The translations under genes were made by a program, and so were the position numbers. DNA of 64,000 nt from Gordonia sp. UBA7599 (lineage in GTDB: Bacteria; Actinomycetota; Actinomycetes; Mycobacteriales; Mycobacteriaceae): positions 1-64,000 of the forward strand of contig DLKD01000033.1 of assembly GCA_002477755.1 (NCBI GenBank), read 5' to 3'. The first letter of the stretch is position 1; each line of letters begins with the position of its first letter. The notes below the pieces were generated by a model that saw only the letters and a list, made by a program, of their open reading frames with translations, ran no database searches and was not told where the DNA came from. Shown in pieces: positions 34,745 to 42,767 of this stretch.

Positions 34745-35938
34745 CTACTTCGCCATCGCTCCCGGTTCGGGCGGCGGGTCTGGTTCACCGAGGACCGGCG
34801 GTCCGACAAGCGGCAGTTCGCCGACGACCTCATCGGCATTCTCCCGCACGTGCAGATAATCCGCGGCACGACGGTCGTCGGCGTCCTCTGATCGGGTTGC
34901 ACGCGGCACGAACGGCATGCCGCCCCGCATACCCGACCCCGTCGTAGGGCGCAGCGGCGCTGTAGGCGCTGGCGGTCCGCCGGTCGTCGTCATCCCCAGT
35001 CGCGGCGTAGTCAGCGGTGGTTTCGGTGTTCCGGGGCCGGTGGTGATCCCCGGCGTTCCGCGCGTTCCCGATAGCCCGGGCCCCGGGCTTGCGGGTCGTG
35101 GCTGCCCAAGGCCCGGTCGTGGACCGCCGAGGAGTGCGGGGTTGCCGGGACCTTGTGTCGAGGGGCCGGGCTGGTCGCCGTTGATCCTGTCTTTCGGTGT
35201 GTTGGTTGTGGCCGGCCCGCTGGAGCTGGTGCCGCCGGGATTCTTCGCCGTGTCCGACGCTCCCGCAGGCGCCACGCCGCCCGTCGCCGACGGTGAGGTG
35301 GTACTCGTCGGCATCGTCCGGCTCGACGGCGATCCGGGCGACCCCGACGACCCTGGCGCCAGGCCCGAGCCGAGGCCGTTGAAAAGCGACGAATCGTTGT
35401 CGCGCCGAGGCCCGCCCGCGTCGGTCGGCACCACGCCCGCGTTGTCATAGCCGGTCGGGACCGCCGCCTCAATGCCCAGCGGAATCGCCGAGTCCAGCAT
35501 CGGATCGCTGTACACCTGATTCATCGCTGCGGCGACCGTCGCACGTACCTGCGCCGTCTCATCGGCCGTCAGATCCGACTTCGCCATCTCCGCTGCCGCC
35601 GCCCGCAACACCGGTGCCTTCGCCTTGGTCGCCGACAGCGTGTTCGCCACCCCGCGCAGATTCACCCCCACCGATTCCGCGACTCGCGCCGCCCGCGAGA
35701 TGTCGTTGGCGATGGCCGTGGCCTGCTGCGTCCCCTTTGTCGCCGCCTGTCCCTTCAACGACCCCGACGTCGCAAGGAACACCGCCTCCACCCGTTGCGC
35801 CGCCGCCTGAGCGCGCTCAATGGCCGCGAACAGGGCGGCGACATCGGCCCGTGCCTGCTCAGCGCCCATCGATTCCGCCATATCCGCGACCGCCGACACC
35901 TCATACGACGCCCACGGCGTCCGTCCCCCTGGAGCCAT
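34745..35938 (-). CDS. PPE-like type VII secretion substrate with Pro/Gly-rich tail
   Basis: A 397-residue protein. Residues 1-145 are alpha-helical and Ala-rich, with a PPE/WXG100-like helical-hairpin character though without a clear WxG. Residues 145-340 are a Pro/Gly/Thr-rich low-complexity linker. The last ~45 (RAADYLHVRENADEVVGELP then LVGPPVLGEP) match the C-terminal motif shared by many actinobacterial PPE-like T7SS proteins. It has no signal peptide, as expected for T7SS export. Its ATG lies 10 bases past the CGTC of a SigM-like promoter and diverges from a small-protein/DUF3558 pair, a probable partner set. No ESX machinery is present nearby, so it must use one encoded elsewhere. Confidence 0.75.
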   Translation of the reverse strand: MAPGGRTPWASYEVSAVADMAESMGAEQARADVAALFAAIERAQAAAQRVEAVFLATSGSLKGQAATKGTQQATAIANDISRAARVAESVGVNLRGVANTLSATKAKAPVLRAAAAEMAKSDLTADETAQVRATVAAAMNQVYSDPMLDSAIPLGIEAAVPTGYDNAGVVPTDAGGPRRDNDSSLFNGLGSGLAPGSSGSPGSPSSRTMPTSTTSPSATGGVAPAGASDTAKNPGGTSSSGPATTNTPKDRINGDQPGPSTQGPGNPALLGGPRPGLGQPRPASPGPGLSGTRGTPGITTGPGTPKPPLTTPRLGMTTTGGPPAPTAPLRPTTGSGMRGGMPFVPRATRSEDADDRRAADYLHVRENADEVVGELPLVGPPVLGEPDPPPEPGAMAK

Positions 35939-35943
35939 ATCTA

Positions 35944-35973
35944 CTTAGACGCACCGGAGGTTGCGACGGTTCC
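35944..35973 (-). promoter_or_regulatory. ECF (SigM-like) promoter for the PPE-like gene
   Basis: Minus strand: GGAACC (35968-35973), 16-base spacer, CGTCTAAG (CGTC at 35948-35951). The ATG at 35938 follows nine bases later. Confidence 0.75.
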
Positions 35974-35987
35974 GTCGACCCTCTGGC

Positions 35988-36059
35988 CACAACCGCTACG
36001 CATCCCCACAACAGCTACCGTCGCAACCGTAGCGGTTGTCGGGATCCGTAGTTGTTGTG
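35988..36059. repeat. Nested-hairpin intergenic repeat, copy 3
   Basis: Outer arms CACAACCGCTACG and CGTAGTTGTTGTG, inner arms CACAACAGCTACCGT and ACCGTAGCGGTTGTC. It lies exactly between the two divergent SigM-like promoters of the PPE-like and DUF3558 loci. Confidence 0.85.
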
Positions 36060-36079
36060 AGTGAGGCTCAAGTCTCGAT

Positions 36080-36109
36080 GGAACCGAACGGCCTCGCGCT
36101 GCGTCCAAG
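36080..36109 (+). promoter_or_regulatory. ECF (SigM-like) promoter for the small-protein/DUF3558 pair
   Basis: GGAACC (36080-36085), 16-base spacer, CGTCCAAG (CGTC at 36102-36105). Transcription should start near 36112. A five-codon frame ATG-GAG-AGG-ATG-TTT-TAG begins at 36111, ahead of the first real gene at 36175. Confidence 0.75.
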
Positions 36110-36174
36110 TATGGAGAGGATGTTTTAGGCACCCGACCTGTCACACCTAGTCCACCGATCCGACCGGAGGTCCC

Positions 36175-36495
36175 GTGAGCCCACCGCCATTCCGCAGCGA
36201 CGACGACGCCTGGGAGGAACGCGCCAAGGTCGCCAGGTGGGCGGCGGAGGAGTTGGATGCGTGCAGGATGGTCGCCTCGAAGCTTCTGTCCTCGAACTAC
36301 ATGGGCAATTCGTGCGTCGAAGCTCCGCCGGTCTACAGCGATCTGACGAATTCACTCTCGACTGGACCGGCCAGCTGGGCTTCAGTCCTGGCAAAGCAGA
36401 CCACTGCCATGGCGGGGTTGGCTGGCAGTTGCGCCAAGACCCCACAAACTTTCGTCGGACAAGATCTCGCTGGAGGCCTGACTCTTGGCGGGTAG
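36175..36495 (+). CDS. Small helical protein, probable T7SS-associated
   Basis: A 106-residue protein, helical and without signal peptide, not assigned to a named family. DDDAWEERAKVARWAAEELDAC and SLSTGPASWASVLAKQTTAM are amphipathic stretches. It has two further cysteines (NSCVEAP, GSCAKTP). The GTG start has an excellent CGGAGG site. The gene overlaps the DUF3558 lipoprotein by 11 bases and shares the SigM-like promoter upstream. Small helical protein/DUF3558 pairs are common in related genera, often near T7SS genes; its role is unknown. Confidence 0.65.
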   Translation: MSPPPFRSDDDAWEERAKVARWAAEELDACRMVASKLLSSNYMGNSCVEAPPVYSDLTNSLSTGPASWASVLAKQTTAMAGLAGSCAKTPQTFVGQDLAGGLTLGG

Positions 36496-37099
36496 ACGGG
36501 CCGGAACGTCTGGCGTGACACTGGCGATGCTCAGCATCGTCGGTCTGATGGCGGCTATTGTGGCGTGCACGACCTCGGGATCGGCTGAGCCACAACGGCA
36601 AGCCGCGGTCGTAGATCCGCGCACTGCGGCGGATCACCCGGGCGCATTTCCCCACCGCCTAAACCCTGGCAACGACGGGACGACTTACGAACCGTGTACC
36701 CAGGAGAACCGGGCGGCCGTAGACACACTCGGTTGGGACTGGTTGTCACGGCGCGACGCTGCCACCGTCGACAATCAAACCGCACGCGGCTGCGATTGGC
36801 TCGACAGGAAACACGGCTCCGTCTGGGGCCTTTCACAGATAGTTGGTAACAGTCCCAGCCTCGATGCATATCGGCGCTTCAACCACCTTTTCGGCTGGCT
36901 ACCGAACGAGGCGATCGATGGCCGACGCGTCGGCGTATTCACGATGGGTCCCGGTACCTGCGTCGCGCGTGTCCAGAGCGGGCAATCCGGTGTGAACACA
37001 ATCGTCAATTACAACCGGGTTCCGACACGCCCAAGCTCTGAAATCTGCGCTCGCGCAATCGCTTTCACGCGCGCCACGATCGCGCGCATTCCGGAGTAG
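36485..37099 (+). CDS. DUF3558 family lipoprotein
   Basis: A 204-residue lipoprotein. The signal peptide (MAGRRAGTSGVTLAMLSIVG then LMAAIVAC) ends in a lipobox with Cys28. The mature domain has the spaced cysteines of DUF3558 (YEPCTQEN, RGCDWLD, PGTCVARV, SEICARAI). Function in the family is unknown. The TTG at 36485 keeps the basic n-region and overlaps the preceding gene; a GTG at 36515 would shorten it to a poor signal. Confidence 0.8.
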   Translation: MAGRRAGTSGVTLAMLSIVGLMAAIVACTTSGSAEPQRQAAVVDPRTAADHPGAFPHRLNPGNDGTTYEPCTQENRAAVDTLGWDWLSRRDAATVDNQTARGCDWLDRKHGSVWGLSQIVGNSPSLDAYRRFNHLFGWLPNEAIDGRRVGVFTMGPGTCVARVQSGQSGVNTIVNYNRVPTRPSSEICARAIAFTRATIARIPE

Positions 37100-37144
37100 T
37101 GCGCCTCTCGCGGGCCTGCGACTCATCGGCGACGCCCCAACCAC

Positions 37145-37216
37145 CACAACCGCTACCAGTCCCAAAAACAGCTACGGAAGCAACCGTAGCGATTGTCGGG
37201 ACTGGTAGCCGTTGTG
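37145..37216. repeat. Nested-hairpin intergenic repeat, copy 4
   Basis: Outer arms CACAACCGCTACCAGTCCC and GGGACTGGTAGCCGTTGTG are the longest outer stem in the set (18 of 19 paired). The inner arms (AACAGCTACGG, CCGTAGCGATTGTC) have decayed. It lies between the DUF3558 gene and the ArsR gene and could stop transcription of the former. Confidence 0.85.
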
Positions 37217-37225
37217 ACCCAACCC

Positions 37226-37256
37226 TTGACAACGTACAACCGCTTGGTTGTATGAT
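37226..37256 (+). promoter_or_regulatory. Promoter and operator of the ArsR gene
   Basis: TTGACA (37226-37231) and TATGAT (37251-37256) are -35 and -10 elements 19 bases apart. Between them TACAACC-GCTT-GGTTGTA (37235-37252) is a perfect inverted repeat, so repressor binding would cover the promoter. The GTG at 37263 sits at the expected transcription start. Confidence 0.75.
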
Positions 37257-37262
37257 AGCTCC

Positions 37263-37640
37263 GTGACCACCACCGCAGAACGCCTCGACCTCTCCGACGA
37301 GCAGGTCGACGCACTGTTCCACGCACTCGCCGACCGGACTCGTCGCGACATCCTGCGACGCTCGTTGGCCGGCGAGTACTCGGTGAGCACACTCGCCTCG
37401 CACTACGACATGAGTTTCGCGGCCGTGCAGAAGCACGTCGCGGTGCTCGAGCGGGCCGGTCTGGTCACAAAACGACGCGCCGGCCGGGAGGCACTTGCGT
37501 CGGGAGAAGTCACCGCAGTCCGGTCGGTCAGCGCGCTGCTGGACGAACTGGAACAGATCTGGCGCGGGCGCATCTCGCGCATCGACGATCTGCTCGCGGC
37601 CGACCTGACAACCCCCACGGACGCTGACAGTGACGAGTAG
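37263..37640 (+). CDS. ArsR-family transcriptional regulator
   Basis: A 125-residue winged-helix repressor (LFHALADRTRRDILRRSLAG and YSVSTLASHYDMSFAAVQKH then VAVLERAGLV). It belongs to the ArsR subgroup that pairs with an AHSA1/SRPBCC protein. There are no cysteine pairs for metal binding in the usual place, so it probably senses something other than a metal. The GTG at 37263 is leaderless if the promoter upstream is read correctly. The SRPBCC partner follows 106 bases later. Confidence 0.88.
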   Translation: MTTTAERLDLSDEQVDALFHALADRTRRDILRRSLAGEYSVSTLASHYDMSFAAVQKHVAVLERAGLVTKRRAGREALASGEVTAVRSVSALLDELEQIWRGRISRIDDLLAADLTTPTDADSDE

Positions 37641-37700
37641 TAATCCATCCCCGGCGCAACGGACCCACTCCCCGGACGGGGCCTGAGCACCGACGACCGC

Positions 37701-37733
37701 CCGAACCAACCAATCACCCGAACCAACCAATCA
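37701..37733. repeat. Two-copy 17-base tandem repeat
   Basis: CCGAACCAACCAATCA occurs twice with one base between the copies, immediately before the AAAGGAG ribosome site of the SRPBCC gene. It is purine-poor and would be unstructured in RNA. Purpose unknown. Confidence 0.7.
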
Positions 37734-37746
37734 AAGGAGCAAGACG

Positions 37747-38241
37747 ATGCCGATCATCGACGTCACCAAGGACCCCGACAACCGCACCCTGCGCATGACC
37801 GCACACTTCAACGCGCCCGTCGCGCGGGTCTGGCAGGTCTACGCCGATCCACGCCAGTTGGAGAAGATCTGGGGCCCGCCCACCTACCCGGCAACGTTCG
37901 TCCGCCACGAGCTCTACCCCGGCGGCACCATGCACTACTTCATGACCAGCCCGGAGGGCGATAAGTTCGGCGGTTTCTGGGACATCACTTCCGTCGACGA
38001 GGAGAAGGCCTTCGAGTTCGAGGACGGCTTCGCCCTCAACGCCGAGGACTTCGCCCGCAACCTCGATCTGCCGGTCTCGAAGAACGAGTACCGCTTCATC
38101 CCCGACGGCGACGGCACCCGCGCCGAGTACACCGCCGTCTACGCGAGCGAGGAGGGCCTGGCCCAGGTCCTCGAGATGGGCATGATCGAGGGCGCCACGT
38201 CGGCGATCAACCAGATCGACGAGCTCCTCGCCGACGACTGA
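37747..38241 (+). CDS. AHSA1-type SRPBCC protein
   Basis: A 164-residue activator-of-Hsp90-like SRPBCC protein (MTAHFNAPVARVWQVYADPR and QLEKIWGPPTYPATFVRHEL then MHYFMTSPEG). The WGP and GG-hydrophobic motifs are standard in this group, whose members bind small hydrophobic ligands. It is preceded by AAGGAGC and follows the ArsR gene, the usual two-gene module. Its ligand is unknown. Confidence 0.88.
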   Translation: MPIIDVTKDPDNRTLRMTAHFNAPVARVWQVYADPRQLEKIWGPPTYPATFVRHELYPGGTMHYFMTSPEGDKFGGFWDITSVDEEKAFEFEDGFALNAEDFARNLDLPVSKNEYRFIPDGDGTRAEYTAVYASEEGLAQVLEMGMIEGATSAINQIDELLADD

Positions 38242-38365
38242 ACCCGCGGACACAGACGGCGTCGGCCGGGTCCCGACCGCCGATCCGGGCCCGCCCCCGA
38301 CCTGCGCTCCACGACCGCGCCCGGCATCGCCACAATCCGACGGTGCCGGGCGCTACCATTCGCCT

Positions 38366-38884
38366 GTGCAGCATCTTGTGTTGACCATCATCGGCGACGA
38401 CCGACCCGGCATCGTCTCCGCCCTCGCCGACACCGTCGCGACCCACGGCGGCAACTGGGAGCGCAGCCAGTTGGCGCGCTTGGAGGGCAAGTTCGCCGGA
38501 ATCATCGTCGTCAGCGTCACCGCTGACAAGGCCGACGGCCTGCTCGGCGCCGCCCGTGCCCTGCCCGACCTCGACGTCTCCGTCCACACCGGCACCGACG
38601 AAACGCCCGACGCCGAGACGTTCACCCACCTCACCATCGGGGTCCTGGGCAACGACCATCCCGGCATCGTCCGCGAACTGTCGACGGTGCTCAGCGCCAA
38701 CGGGCTCAGCATCGAGTCAATGACCACCGGCACTCGCGAGGCACCGATGTCGGGCGGCCTGCTCTTCGAGGCGAACTTCGACGTCCGCGTTCCCGCCGGC
38801 ACCGACCTCACGACGGTCCGCTCCGAATTGGAACGCCACGCGGCCGAACTCCTCGTCGACCTCGGTATCGACGAAACCGCCTGA
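38366..38884 (+). CDS. Tandem ACT-domain protein (GcvR-like)
   Basis: A 172-residue protein with two ACT domains, each opening with the same motif: LTIIGDDRPGIVSALADTVA and IGVLGNDHPGIVRELSTVLS. ACT domains bind amino acids, and GcvR-type proteins regulate glycine cleavage genes in E. coli through protein contact. No glycine cleavage gene lies nearby, so only an amino-acid-sensing role is supported. GTG start at 38366. Confidence 0.88.
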   Translation: MQHLVLTIIGDDRPGIVSALADTVATHGGNWERSQLARLEGKFAGIIVVSVTADKADGLLGAARALPDLDVSVHTGTDETPDAETFTHLTIGVLGNDHPGIVRELSTVLSANGLSIESMTTGTREAPMSGGLLFEANFDVRVPAGTDLTTVRSELERHAAELLVDLGIDETA

Positions 38885-38890
38885 ACCCCC

Positions 38891-38938
38891 GCCGTTTCGT
38901 CAACCCAGCGTCAATCGATGCTGGGTTGACGAAACGGC
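38891..38938. terminator. Bidirectional terminator between ACT gene and lpdA
   Basis: A perfect 19-base stem (GCCGTTTCGTCAACCCAGC at 38891-38909 with its complement at 38920-38938, 10-base loop) fills the gap between the convergent genes. It is among the strongest hairpins in the window. Confidence 0.85.
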
Positions 38939-38954
38939 ACAGGATCCAGCCGGG

Positions 38955-40358
38955 TCAGTCCAGGTCGTCGTGGCGGACCAGCTGGCGCGCCGCCTCGATC
39001 ACCGACCCCGAGAGCGACGGGTACACCGACAACGTCTGAGCGAGATCGCCGACGGTGAGCTTGTTCTGCACGGCAAGCGCGATCGGCAGGATCAGCTCGG
39101 AGGCGACCGGCGCCACGACCACCCCACCGATCACGACGCCGGTCTGCGGGCGGCAGAAGATCTTCACAAAACCGCGTCGCAGCCCGCTCATCTTCGCGCG
39201 GGCGTTGGTGGCCAGCGGCAGCATCACGGTGCGCGCCGGGTATTCGCCGGAATCGATCGCGTTCTGTGAGACGCCGACGGTCGCGATCTCCGGCCGGGTG
39301 AAGATCGCCGACGCGACCGTCTTCAGCCGAATCGGCAGGACTCCCTCGCCCAGCGCGTGGTACATCGCGATGCGTCCCTGCATCGCGGCGACCGAGGCCA
39401 GCGGGAACAACCCGGTGCAGTCACCGGCGGCATAGATGCCCGGGACCGACGTGCGCGAAACCCGGTCGACGGTGATGTAGCCGCCCTTGTCCGTCGCGAC
39501 ACCCGCGGCTTCGAGCCCACATTTGTTCGTGTTGGGAATCGAGCCGACCGTCATCAGCACGTGTGATCCGGTCACCGTCTGACCGTCGGCGAGGAAAACC
39601 GTCACCTCGTCGCCGTCGCGGGTGACCTTGTCGGCACGCGCATTCTTCACCAGCGTCACGCCGCGTTCGGCCAGCGCGTCCTCCAGCACCAGGGCCGCAT
39701 CCTCGTCCTCACCGGGCAGCACCCTGTCGCGGCTGGACACCAGGGTCACCTTGACGCCCAGTTCGGTGTAGGCGTGGACGAACTCGGCGCCGGTGACACC
39801 GGACCCGACGACGACGAGATGCGTCGGCAGCTCGTCGAGGTCGTAGAGCTGGCGCCAGGTGAGGATCCGCTCACCGTCTGGCTGCGCGTCGGGCAGGATG
39901 CGTGGGCGGGCACCGGTCGCGATCAGTACGACGTCGGCGTCGAGCACTTCCTCCGTGCCGTCGGCGCACTTGGCAAGGACTTTGTGGGTGGCCGACCCGA
40001 GCACGGGATCGGCCAGCTCCCCGACACCGGCGATCAACCGCACGCCCTCGCTCATCAACCGGGCCTTGATGTCAGCCGACTGCGCGTACGCGAGGTCTTT
40101 GACGCGTTTGTGGATCTGCGGCAGTTCGACGACGGCGCTGTCGATGTGCAGCTCGATTCCCAGATCCGTGGCCCGACGGGCATCGGTGCGGACACCGGTC
40201 GAGGCGATGAACGTCTTCGACGGCACGCAGTCGTAAAGCACGCAGGCCCCACCGATCCCGTCGGCGTCGACGATGGTGATGTCAGACCCGTACGCGGCGG
40301 CGGACAGGGCCGCCTCATACCCCGCGGGCCCGCCTCCGATGATCACGATCTTGGTCAC
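38955..40358 (-). CDS. lpdA: NAD(P)H quinone/flavoprotein disulfide reductase LpdA
   Basis: A 467-residue flavoprotein very close to M. tuberculosis LpdA (Rv3303c), a quinone reductase that protects against oxidative stress. Matches include ILPDAQPDGERILTWRQLYD and PLASVAAMQGRIAMYHALGE then IYAAGDCTGLF. Unlike LpdA, as remembered, which has lost the first redox cysteine, this protein keeps Cys39 and Cys44 (GGACVLYDCVPSK), the C-x4-C pair of true disulfide reductases. It lacks the C-terminal His-Glu couple. The GTG at 40358 has an AGGAG site. Confidence 0.93.
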   Translation of the reverse strand: MTKIVIIGGGPAGYEAALSAAAYGSDITIVDADGIGGACVLYDCVPSKTFIASTGVRTDARRATDLGIELHIDSAVVELPQIHKRVKDLAYAQSADIKARLMSEGVRLIAGVGELADPVLGSATHKVLAKCADGTEEVLDADVVLIATGARPRILPDAQPDGERILTWRQLYDLDELPTHLVVVGSGVTGAEFVHAYTELGVKVTLVSSRDRVLPGEDEDAALVLEDALAERGVTLVKNARADKVTRDGDEVTVFLADGQTVTGSHVLMTVGSIPNTNKCGLEAAGVATDKGGYITVDRVSRTSVPGIYAAGDCTGLFPLASVAAMQGRIAMYHALGEGVLPIRLKTVASAIFTRPEIATVGVSQNAIDSGEYPARTVMLPLATNARAKMSGLRRGFVKIFCRPQTGVVIGGVVVAPVASELILPIALAVQNKLTVGDLAQTLSVYPSLSGSVIEAARQLVRHDDLD

Positions 40359-40540
40359 TGCGCGCTCCTGACTCCCGGGAAGTTGGCTGAATGCCCGGCA
40401 CTTTGTGCCATTCTGTCGCACACCGCGACGGTTCGCGCCGCATCGCCACACCGGGACTCACCGGTGCCACGCACGCGTCGCCCCGGCGCTACTCTTATCT
40501 CGCTGCTTTGTTGTCACACCCGGCCCCCGAGGAGATGTCC

Positions 40541-41035
40541 GTGGCGCTGTACGCCGCATATGGCTCGAACCTGGATCCCGAGCAGATGGCGATGCGGGCG
40601 CCCCACTCCCCGTTGTCGGCGACGGGTTGGCTGGTCGGCTGGCGCCTGACGTTCGCCGGCGAGGACATCGGCTGGGAGGGCTCCCTGGCGACGGTGGTCG
40701 AAGACCGCGACAACCCCGATGCCCGCGTCTTCGTCGTCCTCTACGACGTCTCCGACGAGGACGTCCACACGATGGACCGCTGGGAGGGCTCCGAGCTGGG
40801 GCTGCACCGCAAGCTGCGGGCACGCATCGAAACCACCGACGGACCTGCTCTTGCCTGGCTCTACGTCGTCGACGGCTTCGAAGGCGGCCTGCCGTCGGCG
40901 CGCTACCTCGGGGTCATGTCCGATGCAGCCGAGAAGGCCGGCGCCCCCGACGATTACGTGCAGTCGCTGCGTCTGCATCCGGCGCGCAACGTCGGCCCTG
41001 GCCCCGGCGCAGACGCCGACGGCATCGAGCTGTAG
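40541..41035 (+). CDS. Gamma-glutamylcyclotransferase-like protein (Rv3304-like)
   Basis: A 164-residue GGCT/AIG2-fold protein; members cleave gamma-glutamyl peptides to 5-oxoproline. The glycine loop YAAYGSNL at the start is diagnostic, and HSPLSATGWLVGWRLTF with ATVVEDRDNP follows mycobacterial Rv3304. The GTG at 40541 is used because GAGGAG lies six bases before it; an ATG at 40535 abuts that site too closely. It lies between lpdA (divergent) and an enoyl-CoA hydratase (convergent, 4 bases away). Confidence 0.87.
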   Translation: MALYAAYGSNLDPEQMAMRAPHSPLSATGWLVGWRLTFAGEDIGWEGSLATVVEDRDNPDARVFVVLYDVSDEDVHTMDRWEGSELGLHRKLRARIETTDGPALAWLYVVDGFEGGLPSARYLGVMSDAAEKAGAPDDYVQSLRLHPARNVGPGPGADADGIEL

Positions 41036-41039
41036 TCCG

Positions 41040-41750
41040 TCAGAGCAGCGAGGTCGGCGTCGTGATCGCCAGCTGCTCCAGCAGCGGCGCGCGCAGGCCC
41101 CTCTTGATGATCGCGAGATTGGCGCCCGCACCGGCCGCAGCGCGCTCGGCAGCAACCGCACGCGCCCGCGCGAGCAGGTCGTCGGCCGGGACGGGTTCTT
41201 CGACGATCCCCGCGGCAGCCGCGTCGTCAGCGCCATAGCGACGCGATGTCAGCATCGCCTCGGTGGCGGCCGCATCGGTGAGCCGCGTGCGGACGAGCGC
41301 GGCCATCCCGGCGGTAAACGGCATGTTCAGCGCCGCCTCGGGCAGCGACCAGAAGCCGCGGTCGGCACGCTGGATCCGGTAGTCGGCGCACAGCGCGAGC
41401 ATCGCGCCAGCGCCGAAGGCGTGGCCGTTGACGGCCGCGACGGTCGCCACGGGCAGCGTCAGGACCTTGGTGTAGATGTCGTGCACCGAGTCGAGGTATC
41501 CGGGCAGCTTGTCACCGTTGGCGAAGACGTAGTCGGTATCGAGGCCATTGCTGAAGAACTTGCCGGTGGCGGTGATCACCAGGCCCTTCTTCGACGACGA
41601 GCCGGCGGTGGCAACCTCGTCGAGCAGGGCGTTCACCGTGTCGATCCACCCGAGGTTGAATCGGTTCTCCGGATTGGCCTCGTCGAGCTCGACGCCCTCG
41701 GTGCCCAGGTAAAGCTCGTACACATCATCGGATTCGCGCAGGAATGGCAT
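41040..41750 (-). CDS. Enoyl-CoA hydratase/isomerase family protein
   Basis: A 236-residue crotonase-fold protein. FFSNGLDTDYVFANGD and VNGHAFGAGAMLALCADYR give the two oxyanion-hole regions, and RGFWSLPEAALNMPFTAGM follows. The residue at the second catalytic glutamate of enoyl-CoA hydratase falls in SLPEAALN and appears kept. Similar proteins in yeast and plants act as delta-3,delta-2-enoyl-CoA isomerases (PPI/ECI), and this shorter form fits that group better than the hydratases. ATG at 41750; convergent with the GGCT gene. Confidence 0.85.
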   Translation of the reverse strand: MPFLRESDDVYELYLGTEGVELDEANPENRFNLGWIDTVNALLDEVATAGSSSKKGLVITATGKFFSNGLDTDYVFANGDKLPGYLDSVHDIYTKVLTLPVATVAAVNGHAFGAGAMLALCADYRIQRADRGFWSLPEAALNMPFTAGMAALVRTRLTDAAATEAMLTSRRYGADDAAAAGIVEEPVPADDLLARARAVAAERAAAGAGANLAIIKRGLRAPLLEQLAITTPTSLL

Positions 41751-41784
41751 GGGTAGCACTGTAGGCCACCGCGCAGGGGCCGGA

Positions 41785-41810
41785 CGGGTGCGTTCCGCGG
41801 AACGCACCCG
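41785..41810. promoter_or_regulatory. 26-bp perfect palindrome in a divergent promoter region
   Basis: CGGGTGCGTTCCG followed at once by its exact reverse complement, with no spacer. It sits in the 84-base gap between the enoyl-CoA isomerase-like gene and the purine nucleoside phosphorylase gene, 24 bases before the latter's start. The continuous symmetry suits a dimeric regulator such as a TetR protein, with control of one or both genes. Confidence 0.65.
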
Positions 41811-41834
41811 GTGCCCATTCACTAACGTGGACCC

Positions 41835-42761
41835 ATGGACCCGAGCACTGATCCCAGCGGCGCCGCGACGGCGGCCGCCGCCTTCCTCGCAGCCGAGACA
41901 GGAGCGCCTCGCCACGACGTCGCCATCGTCCTGGGCTCCGGCTGGTCGTCGGCGCTGAAGGCCTTTGACCCACTGCCCGAGGCGATTCCGATGTCGCGGG
42001 TGCCGGGTTTCACCGCCCCGGGAGCGGAAGGGCATGGCGGGTCGATCTACTCGGTCGCCGTCGGCGACCTACGCGTCCTCATCCTGGCCGGACGGATCCA
42101 CGCCTACGAGGGCCACGACCTCGCATGCGTCGTCCACCCCGTACGCACTGCCGCAGCCACCGGCTGCCGTCGCATCATCCTGACCAACGCGGCGGGCGCG
42201 GTAAACCGGTCACTCCCGGTGCGCTCCCCCGTGCTGATCAGCGACCAGATCAACCTGACCGGCCGCTCGCCGCTCATCGGTGCGGAGTTCGTCAACATGG
42301 TCGACGCCTACTCACCGTCGCTGCGCAGCACCGCCCAGCGGGTCAACGACGTCCTCGACGGCGGTGTCGGCGTCAGCAACACGCTGCGCGAGGGCGTCTA
42401 CGCCGGCTTGCCGGGCCCGCAGTATGAGACGCCCGCAGAGATCGCGATGCTCACGACGATGGGCGCCGACCTCGTCGGCATGTCGACGGTGCACGAGACG
42501 ATCGCCGCACGCGCCGCCGGTATGGAGGTCCTGGGGATCTCGCTGGTCACCAATCTCGCCGCAGGCATCACCGGAGGGCCACTGAGCCACGAGGAGGTGC
42601 TGCAGTCTGGGCGTGACGCGGGCGGCCGCGTCGGGATGCTGCTAGCCGGCATCGTCTTCGCACTGGCCAACACGATCCCCGACACCCCAGTGCGTAACAT
42701 TCTCGAGGACAACATCCGCGAACCTGAGGGGACGATCCCCGATCTCCTCGGCGACTTCTGA
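41835..42761 (+). CDS. punA: Purine nucleoside phosphorylase
   Basis: A 308-residue trimeric-type PNP, splitting inosine and guanosine with phosphate for purine salvage. Family motifs are [10 protein letters not shown] (phosphate loop), [29 protein letters not shown] and GMSTVHE, then VTNLAAGI. It corresponds to Rv3307 (deoD/punA) and is followed 7 bases later by the phosphomutase, as in mycobacteria. Confidence 0.93.
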   Translation: MDPSTDPSGAATAAAAFLAAETGAPRHDVAIVLGSGWSSALKAFDPLPEAIPMSRVPGFTAPGAEGHGGSIYSVAVGDLRVLILAGRIHAYEGHDLACVVHPVRTAAATGCRRIILTNAAGAVNRSLPVRSPVLISDQINLTGRSPLIGAEFVNMVDAYSPSLRSTAQRVNDVLDGGVGVSNTLREGVYAGLPGPQYETPAEIAMLTTMGADLVGMSTVHETIAARAAGMEVLGISLVTNLAAGITGGPLSHEEVLQSGRDAGGRVGMLLAGIVFALANTIPDTPVRNILEDNIREPEGTIPDLLGDF

Positions 42762-42767
42762 GCGCCG

